A stretch of 64,000 bases of DNA, taken from RBG-16-34-14 sp963798865. GTDB lineage: Bacteria > Bacteroidota > Ignavibacteria > Ignavibacteriales > Ignavibacteriaceae. The position numbers and the translations under genes were made by a program. Location: the NCBI GenBank assembly GCA_963798865.1, contig CAWCVZ010000014.1:81539-145538 (forward strand), given 5' to 3'. The notes under the pieces are model-generated. The model had not been told where the DNA came from. It searched no databases and worked only from the letters and a program-made list of their open reading frames with translations. Below are positions 52,821-61,895 of the stretch, piece by piece; position 1 is the stretch's first letter, and each line of letters opens with the position of its first letter.

Positions 52821-53189
52821 ATGATTCTCGGATATATCCCTATTTTTATCGTTTTCGGAGTTGCTATTATTTTCGCAATAGCAACAGTTTTTTCATCTGA
52901 AATATTTGGTCCGCAAAGACCAAATGCCGAAAAACTTTCAACTTACGAAAGCGGAATGAAGCCTATCGGAACAACCAGCGAAAGGATTTCAATAAAATAT
53001 TATTTAATCGGAATGTTCTTTATTGTATTTGATCTGGAAGTGGTTTTTGTTTATCCGTGGGCGATTCAGTTCAAAAAATTATTTAATGAAAATGGAATTT
53101 CAGTTTTTATCTCAATGCTTATTTTTTTGATTGTACTTGAATTAGGATATTTGTATGCATATAAAAAAGGCGGGTTTAAATGGGATTAG
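52821..53189 (+). CDS. nuoA: NADH-quinone oxidoreductase subunit A
   Basis: 122 residues with three membrane helices and the family segments KLSTYESGMKPIGTTSERISIKYYLIGMFFIVFDLEVVFVYPWA. It is an inner-membrane subunit near the quinone site of complex I. First gene of nuoABCDEF; it overlaps nuoB by 10 bp. Confidence 0.96.
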   Translation: MILGYIPIFIVFGVAIIFAIATVFSSEIFGPQRPNAEKLSTYESGMKPIGTTSERISIKYYLIGMFFIVFDLEVVFVYPWAIQFKKLFNENGISVFISMLIFLIVLELGYLYAYKKGGFKWD

Positions 53190-53701
53190 AAGCAAAACTT
53201 AAACAGGATGGTTTCTTTACATCTACAGTTGATGCTCTTGTATCATGGGCAAGAAAAAGCGCTGTATGGCCAATGCCGATGGGAATTTCATGTTGTGCAA
53301 TTGAAATGATGGCTTCAGGCGATCCTAAGTATGATATTGCAAGATTTGGTTCTGAGGTTATGCGTTTTACACCACGGCAGTCTGACTGTATGATTGTTGC
53401 CGGAACCGTTACTTATAAAATGTCTCACGTTGTAAAAAAGATTTATGACCAGATGCCTGACCCGAAATGGGTTATAGCTATGGGGGCATGTACATCTTCT
53501 GGTGGAATGTACAGATCATACTCAGTGGTTCAGGGAATTGATCAGTTTCTGCCGGTTGATATTTATCTTGCCGGATGTCCGCCTCGTCCTGATAATCTTT
53601 TAAATGCTCTAATGCAGATCCAGGAAAAAATCGGAAGGACAAAAGCAAGTGATTTTCAGGATAGACCCCTTCCGGAATTACAAGTAATTCAAAATAATTA
53701 A
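53180..53701 (+). CDS. nuoB: NADH-quinone oxidoreductase subunit B
   Basis: 173 residues. Ligands of the terminal N2 [4Fe-4S] cluster are C38, C39 (SCCAIEM), C104 (GACTSSGG) and C133 (AGCPPRPD). It passes electrons to quinone at the peripheral-membrane arm junction. It overlaps nuoA by 10 bp and is 1 bp from nuoC. Confidence 0.97.
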   Translation: MGLEAKLKQDGFFTSTVDALVSWARKSAVWPMPMGISCCAIEMMASGDPKYDIARFGSEVMRFTPRQSDCMIVAGTVTYKMSHVVKKIYDQMPDPKWVIAMGACTSSGGMYRSYSVVQGIDQFLPVDIYLAGCPPRPDNLLNALMQIQEKIGRTKASDFQDRPLPELQVIQNN

Positions 53702-53702
53702 T

Positions 53703-54197
53703 ATGAATTTAAAAGAATTAATCGCCGGTAAACTTATGGAAAAATTTCCTGGGTTTGAGTTTGAAATTTCAGATTACAGGGAACAGGTTGCTGTTTCGTT
53801 TAATAAAAAAAACATTGTGAAAGTTTCCTCTTTTATAAAAGATGATGAGGACCTTCAGTTTATATTGTGTGAAGATGTAACTGCTATTGATTGGGCGAGA
53901 AGAAAAAACAGGTTTACAGTTGTTTATCATATTTTTTCTCAAAAATTAAATTCACGTTTAAGATTAAAAGCAGATGTTGATGAATCTGAATTGAATATTG
54001 ATTCTGTTTCATCTGTTTGGAAAACAGCCGACTGGCACGAGAGAGAAACTTATGATATGTACGGGATTATTTTTAACAATCATCCCGATTTAAGGAGAAT
54101 GTATATGCCGGAAGAGTTTGAATATTATCCTTTGAGAAAGGATTTTCCTTTAATGGGTATTCCCGGTTCACTGCCTTTGCCAAAAAAAGAAGAATAG
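53703..54197 (+). CDS. nuoC: NADH-quinone oxidoreductase subunit C
   Basis: 164 residues with the NuoC signature WKTADWHERETYDMYGIIFNNHPDLRRMYMPEEFEYYPLRKDFPL. Peripheral-arm subunit without cofactors. It is separate from nuoD here (not a CD fusion) and 6 bp upstream of it. Confidence 0.96.
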   Translation: MNLKELIAGKLMEKFPGFEFEISDYREQVAVSFNKKNIVKVSSFIKDDEDLQFILCEDVTAIDWARRKNRFTVVYHIFSQKLNSRLRLKADVDESELNIDSVSSVWKTADWHERETYDMYGIIFNNHPDLRRMYMPEEFEYYPLRKDFPLMGIPGSLPLPKKEE

Positions 54198-54203
54198 ATT
54201 TTA

Positions 54204-55460
54204 ATGGAAAAGATTAAATCAAGAGAAGAAGTACCTTCTAAAATTCTGCAGGCACTTTTAAAACAAGAAACTGATTTAACCGTTGAAGATGCTCTTGAGC
54301 ACGAAATGATTTTAAATATGGGACCGCAGCATCCTGCAACCCATGGTGTTTTAAGGTTATTACTCCGGCTTGATGGCGAAACAGTAATGGCTTGTGTACC
54401 GGAGCTTGGCTATCTTCACAGAGGATATGAAAAGATGGCTGAGAACATGAGCTACTATGAATTTATTCCTCATTCAGACCGGCTTGATTATCTTTCCCCC
54501 CTTTGTAATAATGTTGCCTGGGTCTTGGCAGTTGAAAAGCTTGCAGGAATTGAAGCCCCTCCGCGTGCACAATATATCCGGATGATGATTTCTGAGATGA
54601 CAAGGATTGCTTCACATCTAGTTGCTATTGGCGCACTTGCGATGGATGTAGGGGCTTTGACTGTTTTCCTTTGGACCCTAAGGGAAAGAGAAAAAATTCT
54701 TGATATATGGGATATACTTTGTGGCGCCCGTTTCACAAACAGCTATACACGTATTGGCGGTGTTGCAAATGATGCACAACCTGAAGTTCTTGCAAAAGTA
54801 AAATGGTTCATAGACCAGTATGAGGAAAACCTTGATGAGTGTGAAAAACTTCTTAACACAAACAGGATTTTTGTTGAAAGACTTGATGGTGTTGGAGTTA
54901 TTTCGGGAGATGATGCTTTACAAATCGGTTTAACAGGACCAAGTCTTAGGGGAAGTAATGTAGAATTTGATCTCAGGCGGGCAACTCCTTATATGTTTTA
55001 TAATGAAATGGATTTTAAAATACCTGTTTATAAAGAAGGTGACTGTCTTTCACGTTATTTTGTAAGATGTGATGAAACAAGAGAAAGCGTTAAGATTGTT
55101 CACCAGATTCTGGATAAAATGCCTCAGGGTGAAGTTATGGCTAATAATCCAAAACGGGTTCTTCCTAAAAAGACAGAGATATATTCAAAGATGGAAGAAT
55201 TAATTCATGATTTTATGATTGTTAATTTTGGAATTAATCCACCGGTTGGAGAAGTTTACAGCGCTGTGGAAAATCCAAAAGGCGAGCTTGGTTTTTATCT
55301 GGTTAGTAATGGTGAAGGTCATCCCTGGAAATGTAAAATCAGATCTCCCTCTATGGTTAACCTTCAGGCATTGCCCCAACTTATAAAAGGGCATATGGTT
55401 TCTGATGTTGTTGCTATAATTGGAAGCATAGATCCTGTTATGGGTGAGGCGGATAAATAG
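54204..55460 (+). CDS. nuoD: NADH-quinone oxidoreductase subunit D
   Basis: 418 residues. It has MGPQHPATHGVLRL, ELGYLHRGYEKMAE, YIRMMISEMTRIASHL and the C-terminal IGSIDPVMGEADK. Together with NuoB it forms the quinone pocket. The N-terminal ~30 residues (SREEVPSKILQALLKQETDLTVEDAL) are an added leader relative to shorter homologues. Confidence 0.97.
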   Translation: MEKIKSREEVPSKILQALLKQETDLTVEDALEHEMILNMGPQHPATHGVLRLLLRLDGETVMACVPELGYLHRGYEKMAENMSYYEFIPHSDRLDYLSPLCNNVAWVLAVEKLAGIEAPPRAQYIRMMISEMTRIASHLVAIGALAMDVGALTVFLWTLREREKILDIWDILCGARFTNSYTRIGGVANDAQPEVLAKVKWFIDQYEENLDECEKLLNTNRIFVERLDGVGVISGDDALQIGLTGPSLRGSNVEFDLRRATPYMFYNEMDFKIPVYKEGDCLSRYFVRCDETRESVKIVHQILDKMPQGEVMANNPKRVLPKKTEIYSKMEELIHDFMIVNFGINPPVGEVYSAVENPKGELGFYLVSNGEGHPWKCKIRSPSMVNLQALPQLIKGHMVSDVVAIIGSIDPVMGEADK

Positions 55461-55506
55461 ATTAGAATTCTTTTAATAAAAGTAATTGAAGTAAAATATA
55501 TTTAAA

Positions 55507-55991
55507 ATGGAATTTAAGTTTACAGAAGAAAATTCATAAAAGAATTGAAAATGAATTGAAGAAATATCCCGGTTAAACAGCCTGCAGTTATGGCGGTTTT
55601 ATGGATTGCTCAGGAACAGAATGGATGGATTTCAGGTGAAGTTATGCAGGAGGTTGCTAAAATACTCGGTATGACAAATGAAGAAGTTCTTGGTATTGTT
55701 ACTTTCTATACAATGTATCATCAGAAACCAATGGGAAAATATCATATACAAGTTTGCACAAATGTTTCCTGTATGCTTCGCGGCGGATATGAAATATTTA
55801 ATCAGGTAAAGAATAAATTGAGTGTGGGAAATATGCAGGTAACCGATGATAAAATATTTTCTCTCGAAGAAGTTGAATGTATGGGTTCTTGTGGGACTGC
55901 CCCGATGATTGCAGTTAATGAAGATTATTTTGAAAATATTGATAAAGAAAAAGTTGAACAAATTCTGAATTCACTGAAAGACAGAAATTAA
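55507..55991 (+). CDS. nuoE: NADH-quinone oxidoreductase subunit E (N-terminus frameshifted)
   Basis: The long open part starts at ATG 55590 (133 residues), but homologous N-terminal sequence is visible upstream in other frames: MEFKFTEEN from ATG 55507, then HKRIENELKKYP, then VKQPAVMAVLWIAQEQNGWIS. Two small shifts, near 55538 and 55570, break it. The [2Fe-2S] ligands are intact (C56, C61, C97, C101 counted from 55590). It carries electrons beside the FMN site. Since nuoD and nuoF are intact, these shifts may be sequence errors. Confidence 0.85.
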
Positions 55992-57301
55992 TGGAAAAAA
56001 TTGTTCTACCTGATATAAAAGATTTACATTTAATTGATGTTTACATTTCTAACGGAGGTTTCACTGCTATAAAAAAAGCATTAGGGCAAACATCAGATGA
56101 TATAATTGACCAGGTAAAAAAATCAGGTTTAAGAGGCAGGGGAGGAGCTGCTTTTTCTGCGGGATTGAAGTGGAGCTTCATGCCCAAAACAACTTCAAAA
56201 CCAAAATATCTTTGTATTAACGGGGATGAAAGTGAACCCGGCTCATTCAAAGACAGACAAATATTTGAATATAATCCCCATCAGCTCATCGAAGGGATTT
56301 TAATTACCTGCTATGCCATTGGTGCAAAAACAGCTTACGTTTATATCCGCGGTGAATACCATAAATGGATTAATCTTTTTAATAAAGCTTTAGCTGATGC
56401 TTATGCTAAAGGCTATGTTGGGGAACAGATGAAAAAGGTTTTTAACACAGATTTTTATTGTGATATTTATGTTCACAAAGGTGCCGGTGCTTATATATGC
56501 GGTGAAGAATCTTCTTTAATGAATTCGCTGGAAGGAAAAAGAGGATACCCGCGTGTTAAGCCTCCTTTCCCTGCACAAAATGGTTTGTGGGGAAATCCTA
56601 CAACAATTAATAATATTGAAACAATTACAAATGTTCCTCCTATAATTAATAAAGGATGGGAATGGTTTTCTGCAATCGGAGAACCAAAACATCCCGGAAC
56701 TATTTTGTATGGTTTAAGCGGGCATATAAATAATCCGGGTATTTATGAACTACCATCGGGTACTTTATTAACAGATTTAATTTACAAATACGGCGGTGGT
56801 GTTCCCGGAAACAAAAAAGTTTTATGTGTTATTCCCGGTGGTTCATCAATGCCTCCAATAAGAGGAGACCAGATAGAAGGCGTAAAGATGGATGCAGAGT
56901 CGCTTAAAACTGTTGGTTCTGCAATTGGGACTGCCGGTGTTATGGTAATGGATGAAGACACTGACCTCGTTAAAGTTCTTGCGAGAATAGCAAAATTTTA
57001 TTACCACGAAAGCTGCGGGCAATGTACTCCTTGCAGAGAAGGTACAGGATGGATGCTGAAAATCCTCAACAGGATAATTGATGGGAAAGGTTCAACATCT
57101 GATCTCGATCTTTTAATTTCTGTTGCAAATAATATTGAGGGGAATACAATCTGTGCGCTTGGCGAAGCGGCTGCATGGCCTGTTAAATTTATGGTTGCGC
57201 GTTTCAGGGATTATTTTGAAAAGAGAGTCAGCAAAGAAGTTGTAATACCTGTTGCTAATAAAGTCCATTCTATGAGGGGAACTGCAATACCATCTGGCTG
57301 A
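55991..57301 (+). CDS. nuoF: NADH-quinone oxidoreductase subunit F
   Basis: 436 residues, 1-bp overlap with nuoE. NADH/FMN motifs are GRGGAAFSAGLKWSF and CINGDESEPGSFKDR; the region GAGAYICGEESSLMNSLEG follows. N3 [4Fe-4S] ligands are C342, C345, C348 (ESCGQCTPCREG) and C388 (NTICALGE). It oxidises NADH. The operon stops here: no nuoG-N follows, and the next gene lies on the other strand. Confidence 0.97.
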   Translation: MEKIVLPDIKDLHLIDVYISNGGFTAIKKALGQTSDDIIDQVKKSGLRGRGGAAFSAGLKWSFMPKTTSKPKYLCINGDESEPGSFKDRQIFEYNPHQLIEGILITCYAIGAKTAYVYIRGEYHKWINLFNKALADAYAKGYVGEQMKKVFNTDFYCDIYVHKGAGAYICGEESSLMNSLEGKRGYPRVKPPFPAQNGLWGNPTTINNIETITNVPPIINKGWEWFSAIGEPKHPGTILYGLSGHINNPGIYELPSGTLLTDLIYKYGGGVPGNKKVLCVIPGGSSMPPIRGDQIEGVKMDAESLKTVGSAIGTAGVMVMDEDTDLVKVLARIAKFYYHESCGQCTPCREGTGWMLKILNRIIDGKGSTSDLDLLISVANNIEGNTICALGEAAAWPVKFMVARFRDYFEKRVSKEVVIPVANKVHSMRGTAIPSG

Positions 57302-57365
57302 TATAAAAAATTAATATAGTATTTGTGAGCCTAACCTTAGAGGTGAAGCTGACTTAATATGAAAA

Positions 57366-57863
57366 CTAATTCCCGGCAGCTCTCATCCCCAGTTCTTTAT
57401 CAAGTAAAATCAATCCGTTTTTATTATCTCCCACAAGATTTATTCTATCTAATAAAGTTGATGCCGTTGATTCCTCTTCAACCTGTTCGCTTACAAACCA
57501 CTGCATAAAATTATTTGTGGCATAATCTTTTTCTGTTAAAGCAAGATCTACAATGTCATTGATGGATTTTGAAACAGAAACTTCCTGGTCATAGGTTTCT
57601 TTAAAAACAGATTGCGGAGTTTTCCATCCCGCTTTTGGGGGGTCAACTTTCATTAATGTAACTTTACCATCCCTTGCAAGGATGTAATCAAGTATTTTCA
57701 TTGCATGTCCATATTCTTCCTGAGACTGCATCCTGAACCAATGAGCAAATCCATTTAAACTTTGAGAGCTGAAATGTGCAGACATTGCAAGGTAGGCATA
57801 GGAAGAATTTAACTCTTCATTCAATTGTTTATTTAAAGCTTTTAACATTTTATCTTTAATCAT
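57366..57863 (-). CDS. Ferritin (Ftn-type)
   Basis: Start chosen at 57863 (MIKDKMLKALNKQLNEELNSSYAYL), with AAAGGA upstream; a longer ORF to 57908 would add 15 residues (MCLCFPSS) that cover this ribosome site. 165 residues with ferroxidase ligands in NEELNSSYAYLAMSAHF, QSQEEYGHAMKIL and EQVEEES. It stores iron in a 24-mer in the cytoplasm. It is a different family from the ferritin-like protein at 20 kb. Convergent with nuoF. Confidence 0.93.
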   Translation of the reverse strand: MIKDKMLKALNKQLNEELNSSYAYLAMSAHFSSQSLNGFAHWFRMQSQEEYGHAMKILDYILARDGKVTLMKVDPPKAGWKTPQSVFKETYDQEVSVSKSINDIVDLALTEKDYATNNFMQWFVSEQVEEESTASTLLDRINLVGDNKNGLILLDKELGMRAAGN

Positions 57864-58035
57864 TGTAAATCCTTTTTTGTTTAATGACGATGGAAAACAT
57901 AAGCACAATCTAAGAAAATGTTATAATCGCTTCAAGACTGCAAATAAAAATATGGGATAAATATTCCCCGTACAGTTTCTTTTTGTTACCCTGGCAGCAA
58001 ATTCTTTGGATTCCATCCGCGCGACTGCCTGACTT

Positions 58036-58065
58036 TAGATTCTTCACCTTCGACTAAGAATGACT
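58036..58065. repeat. Dispersed repeat copy (GATTCTTCACCTTCGACTAAGAATGAC)
   Basis: The stretch has the CTTCGACT core and ATTCTT/AAGAAT ends of the repeat family at 6.7, 32.9 and 63.4 kb, located between the Wzi-like gene and ferritin. Confidence 0.5.
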
Positions 58066-58071
58066 TTTAAA

Positions 58072-59772
58072 TTATAATCCATAATGAAGGTAGACGGCGA
58101 ATGAATGTTTTTTTCCAAGAAGAAATAAGGGAGTTCGTATAAGATCTTCATCTGAAACATCGGAATAGGTGTAAAATGCTTCTGCAAAAAAATCATGAAT
58201 TATTTCATAAGATGCTTCAAATGAAAAACGTGTTTCTGTTCTTAAAGGAGAAGACAAAAATGGCTCGGTCTGGTTTCCGTTATATGCAAAGAAAATATCG
58301 TTTAGCCTCCCTTTCCTGATAAATTCTGTATAAGCTTTTAATTTCAATCCCCTTAACGGTCTGTAATCAAATTGTAATCTAAGTTGATCTGCGTTCTGCC
58401 CCAGCCAATGCCCTAAATAATAATTGTAATTCTTGTAAGAAGCCGACTCATCCTTATGTTCATAAACCCAAGGGGAAATTCTCGTATATTCTGCGGCAAA
58501 ATCCAGCATAGGCATGAACAGATCAATTTTTTTTCCGCCAAGTGTAAAGCCCGTCCAGGTACTATGAAAGTCATTTCTCAGAATAGGTCCGAATTCAGCA
58601 ACATCTATAAATAGGGTGAAGTATATTTCAGATGATTTGAAATATTTTAGCATAGCATCTAAAAATAGCTGCTGATTCCCATCTTCAATAGCATCCCTGT
58701 TATCGAATTGCTTAAACAGCAAAAACGGGATAAAATATTCAGGTTTAAAATTGCCGCTGTATACTATAGAATTTCCTGCAGAGAAATCAAACCAGGGGAA
58801 TATTGAGATGCTTAATAGATTAGCTACTATATATTTATTTATGTATTCTTTTTTTAAAAAAGGTTTTCCGGATTCAAGATGGTTTAAAGAAAAAGCGGAT
58901 GAATCATAAACAAGTGAGTTTAGCCACCCATGAATGTAATAAAATCTCAGCCATTCAGCAGGATAAAGATCAAACCTGATGAAAGGAAATGAAGGTGCTT
59001 TTTCAGAGAGTATAAGCTGCCCGAAATTTCCATGTCCCCAAACAGTGCTGCCTTTAATGAGAGAAATATGCCCCCAATCCCAGTTGAAACTTATGCTTCC
59101 GTCTATCTCACCGTATTTAACCCCTGTGGCTGTTACCAAGTGTTTGGTTGCACTTAAAGGTGAAAAATTTTTATTCGTATCGACATTCTCTCCGTATTCA
59201 CCTCTGTCCCATCCATTAAGGCTAGCACCAAACCAGTTCGAATGAGTAGTAAACATATCAAGCCCCCACCATTGGGAATGGCCGGAATATTTTCCGGTTC
59301 CGGAGATACCATAACCTAACACAGGTGAGATATTAACCGAGAAAAGAGAATCAGAGTAGCTGTATAGAAACCAGCGCTGCTTAATACTATCAGTTCCAAG
59401 CTCATGAGCATATTCTTCGAAAAGCCAATCAAGCTCCTGCAGCTCAACCGGGTTTAGTTCATCTTTCTTTAATGATGCTTGTCTTAAAAGATCAGCAATA
59501 TTTTTTCTTGAGGCTGGCTTAACCTCGTTATGATATTCAATTACCTTTTTTAAAGATAATCTTTCAAGAAATTCATAAACATAATGAACAGAAGGAGTGT
59601 AGACTACCTGGGGCAGAGACAGATTTGAGATAGTGAGCAGAAGTAAAAGGGTGAGTGCCGGATGCCAAACAGGGGATACCAGATACCGGATACAGCCTGC
59701 CGGATAAATTCGTGAAGTACAATGAATAAAATTTGCATTACCTGAAAAGTATTTGTGTGTTAATGGATTCAT
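58072..59772 (-). CDS. Wzi-like outer-membrane capsule assembly protein
   Basis: 566 residues as an ORF. After a hydrophobic signal (about 41-55, LTLLLLLTISNLSLPQ) comes the family N-terminus: VYEFLERLSLKKVIEYHNEVKPASRKNIADLL and ELDWLFEEYAHEL. A long beta-barrel follows with many aromatic strands. Wzi-type proteins anchor or assemble surface polysaccharide. Residues 23-40 (YPAGCIRYLVSPVWHPAL) are encoded by a GGATACC/CCGGATAC short-word repeat (59655-59705), so the first ~40 residues may not belong to the real protein; no clear alternative start precedes the signal. Confidence 0.78.
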   Translation of the reverse strand: MNPLTHKYFSGNANFIHCTSRIYPAGCIRYLVSPVWHPALTLLLLLTISNLSLPQVVYTPSVHYVYEFLERLSLKKVIEYHNEVKPASRKNIADLLRQASLKKDELNPVELQELDWLFEEYAHELGTDSIKQRWFLYSYSDSLFSVNISPVLGYGISGTGKYSGHSQWWGLDMFTTHSNWFGASLNGWDRGEYGENVDTNKNFSPLSATKHLVTATGVKYGEIDGSISFNWDWGHISLIKGSTVWGHGNFGQLILSEKAPSFPFIRFDLYPAEWLRFYYIHGWLNSLVYDSSAFSLNHLESGKPFLKKEYINKYIVANLLSISIFPWFDFSAGNSIVYSGNFKPEYFIPFLLFKQFDNRDAIEDGNQQLFLDAMLKYFKSSEIYFTLFIDVAEFGPILRNDFHSTWTGFTLGGKKIDLFMPMLDFAAEYTRISPWVYEHKDESASYKNYNYYLGHWLGQNADQLRLQFDYRPLRGLKLKAYTEFIRKGRLNDIFFAYNGNQTEPFLSSPLRTETRFSFEASYEIIHDFFAEAFYTYSDVSDEDLIRTPLFLLGKKHSFAVYLHYGL

Positions 59773-60079
59773 AGGTTTGATTCTAAAGGTTCAGGTTTAA
59801 GCGGACATGAGCTAAACTGTTAAACTGTTTGATTGTTAAACTGTTAAATTGAAGGGCAGGAGCTTAACCGAAACTTTACTGAAAGTTTACCGGTTTATTA
59901 AGTTAAGAGAGTATTATAATTGATAGATGCAATAATTAACAATATATAGTAATATAATCCAGTACTGACTTTATCCTTTAATTATTATTAAAATTATCAC
60001 TATAGTATTTCATTTATTTAGGTTTATTATTATTTTATCCTTATTTAATAAGGTTAGTATAAATAAAACAGAGAAGTAA
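59773..60079. other. Gene-free spacer with AAACTGTT repeat
   Basis: No gene is seen in these 307 bp. 59812-59850 holds an imperfect TTAAACTGTT repeat (four units, one as TTTGATTG). The remainder is AT-rich and includes the palindrome described next. Confidence 0.5.
60039..60053 (+). promoter_or_regulatory. 15-nt palindrome upstream of HTH gene
   Basis: CCTTATT-T-AATAAGG is a perfect 7-bp inverted repeat ending 26 bp before the ATG of the HTH gene at 60080. It is a plausible autoregulatory operator. Confidence 0.35.
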
Positions 60080-60585
60080 ATGAAAAAGCAGGAAGTAAAA
60101 GAGAAATTCCAGCAGCTAAGAGCGGAGGGAATATCATATGAGAAAATATCAAAAATGATAAAGGTATCAAAGCCAGCATTAATTGAATGGGGCAAAGAGT
60201 TTAAAAAGAGATCGACGAATTAAAAGCAATCCGTTATGAGATTATACTTGAGAAGTATAAAGTAACACGTGAAAACCGTATCGAGAGAATTGCAAGGGAG
60301 CTTGAAATTGCCTGGAAAAATTATGATACCATAGATTATAAAGACCTTTCCAAAAGAGAAATCCTGATGATGATTATCAGGCTGGAAAAACGACTAAAAG
60401 AAGAGACAGAACAAGTACTAAATCCAAAAAAGCCTGAAGATGGAGACAGACCGGAAGGAAATACAATCCATTATGTAAGAACAATTTTTCAAAAGGACCC
60501 TGTAACCGGAGAATTAGTTTATGAGATAGATCCGGAGAGTAAAAAGGAGGTAACTCTGGCTAAGCTGCACGGGAAAGGTGAATAG
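60080..60585 (+). pseudogene. Helix-turn-helix protein with coiled coil, frameshifted
   Basis: The frame from ATG 60080 encodes MKKQEVKEKFQQLRAEGISYEKISKMIKVSKPALIEWGKEFKKRSTN-stop (47 residues), an HTH. Near 60206 (A-run AAAAAG) a one-base shift gives the continuation EIDELKAIRYEIILEKYKVTRENRIERIARELEIAW, a coiled coil, then a Pro/Asp-rich tail to TAG 60585 (LAKLHGKGE). Joined, it is a ~168-residue DNA-binding protein. I do not recognise its family; phage- or repeat-associated HTH proteins look similar. Confidence 0.6.
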
Positions 60586-60604
60586 CGATGCCGGATAATT
60601 ATTA

Positions 60605-60718
60605 AGATTGCAAGATTACAAGATTACAAGATTACAAGATTACAAGATTACAAGATTACAAAGATTACAAGATTACAAGATTACAAGATTACAAAAATTA
60701 CAAGATTACAAGATTACA
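60605..60718. repeat. AGATTACA 8-bp tandem repeat (about 14 units)
   Basis: Fourteen near-perfect AGATTACA units, with one AGATTGCA and two 1-bp slips (60661 and the AAAATTACA unit near 60694). It follows the HTH gene by 20 bp. The repeat is open in one frame (DYKITRLQ repeated), but this is not a gene. Confidence 0.9.
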
Positions 60719-60779
60719 ATCCTTATGCTCGTCTATAAACTGTTAAAACAGTTCTGCATTTCTTTTTGCTTTTTTTTAT

Positions 60780-60806
60780 CCCACGGTTGAAACCGTGGGT
60801 TAACTT
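60780..60806 (+). terminator. CCCACGGTT/AACCGTGGG palindrome with T-run
   Basis: A 9-bp inverted repeat (60780-60788 with 60791-60799) is followed on the plus strand by TTAACTTTTTTTA. It can terminate plus-strand transcripts. It also resembles REP-type palindromes. It abuts the stop of the OmpA-like gene on the other strand. Confidence 0.55.
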
Positions 60807-60809
60807 TTT

Positions 60810-61895
60810 TTATTCTTCTATTTTTATTTCTACTCTTCTGTTAAATGCCCTGCCTATTTTTGTAGAATTATCTTTTACAGGCATCTCTTCTCCATTCCAT
60901 TCTTCTGTTATTCTGCTTCTTTGGATTCCTTTCTCCAGCAGGTAGTTAAGCACTGCATCTGCTCTCTTCTTTGATAATTTCATATTATATTCATTGCTGC
61001 CAATACTATCAGTGTTTCCGGTTATTACAACATCAATATCATTGAATTCATTTAATACATCTACGGCATGGTCGAGTATGGGGTAGCTTTGAGGTAATAA
61101 ATCATATTTATCAAATTCAAAGTTTATACCGAAGAAATATGGTTTTTCTAAATAAATGGTATCGGTTTTAGTTAAGAAAACAGTGTCGGTGATTACCGGG
61201 GGAGGAGGGGCTATTCCTACATTATCGCTTATCCCCTGAGGACAGCATTTATCGCATATATCTGACGTATCTCCTTTTCCAAACCAGAATTTTATTCCCG
61301 CATTAAAAGTCATATAAGTATCTCCATCCCCTCCGAATAATCCTTTTGAATTATTTGCCGGGTATTCAAGATTTCCATCAATTTTATCATTGCTTGAAGT
61401 AACATATACTGCTTCTGTTATTAAGGAAATATTCTCGCTCAGCCCCCAGTCTATTCCTACACCCAGATTAGCCTGGTAGCCCAGATAATATTTTTTTAAT
61501 TCCACAGAAAGAGGATTAGTGGATTTAAAATTTGTTATGCCTATTCCAACTAAAATGTAAGGTGATATTAACTGGCATGGAAGGAGCCTGTAGCCTGCAT
61601 CCAGGTTAAGGGACATTAAATGAACGGTATTCAGATTATGTTCTTTAGAATTATTTCTAAAAAATATAGATTCCATGGATAAATAATTTCCAAGAAGTCT
61701 TAACGAAAGATATTCATTAAAAAATCTTTCAAGAGAAACATGTGCACCGCCATTACCATTCCCGAATATCCGGGGTTGGTTACTGCTAAAATATCTCGGG
61801 TAAGTTAAGCCTCCCTCAATTCCCCATTTTGTATGATATACCTGGGAAAATAAAAAAACAGGAAACATCATTATTATATATAAGATCCATTTCAT
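60810..61895 (-). CDS. OmpA-family outer-membrane protein
   Basis: 361 residues. Signal peptide (ILYIIMMFPVFLFSQ), an eight-strand-like barrel (about 20-210), a short Cys/Pro linker (DICDKCCPQGI, APPPPVITDTVF) and a C-terminal peptidoglycan-binding domain: FGINFEFDKYDLLPQSYPILDHAVDVLNE, VITGNTDSIGSNEYNMKLSKKRADAVLNYL, FNRRVEI. It links the outer membrane to the cell wall. Confidence 0.93.
   Translation of the reverse strand: MKWILYIIMMFPVFLFSQVYHTKWGIEGGLTYPRYFSSNQPRIFGNGNGGAHVSLERFFNEYLSLRLLGNYLSMESIFFRNNSKEHNLNTVHLMSLNLDAGYRLLPCQLISPYILVGIGITNFKSTNPLSVELKKYYLGYQANLGVGIDWGLSENISLITEAVYVTSSNDKIDGNLEYPANNSKGLFGGDGDTYMTFNAGIKFWFGKGDTSDICDKCCPQGISDNVGIAPPPPVITDTVFLTKTDTIYLEKPYFFGINFEFDKYDLLPQSYPILDHAVDVLNEFNDIDVVITGNTDSIGSNEYNMKLSKKRADAVLNYLLEKGIQRSRITEEWNGEEMPVKDNSTKIGRAFNRRVEIKIEE

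Noticed and set aside
60608..60790. Open frame of repeated DYKITRLQ
   Set aside because: It is only a translation of the AGATTACA tandem repeat and has no ribosome site.
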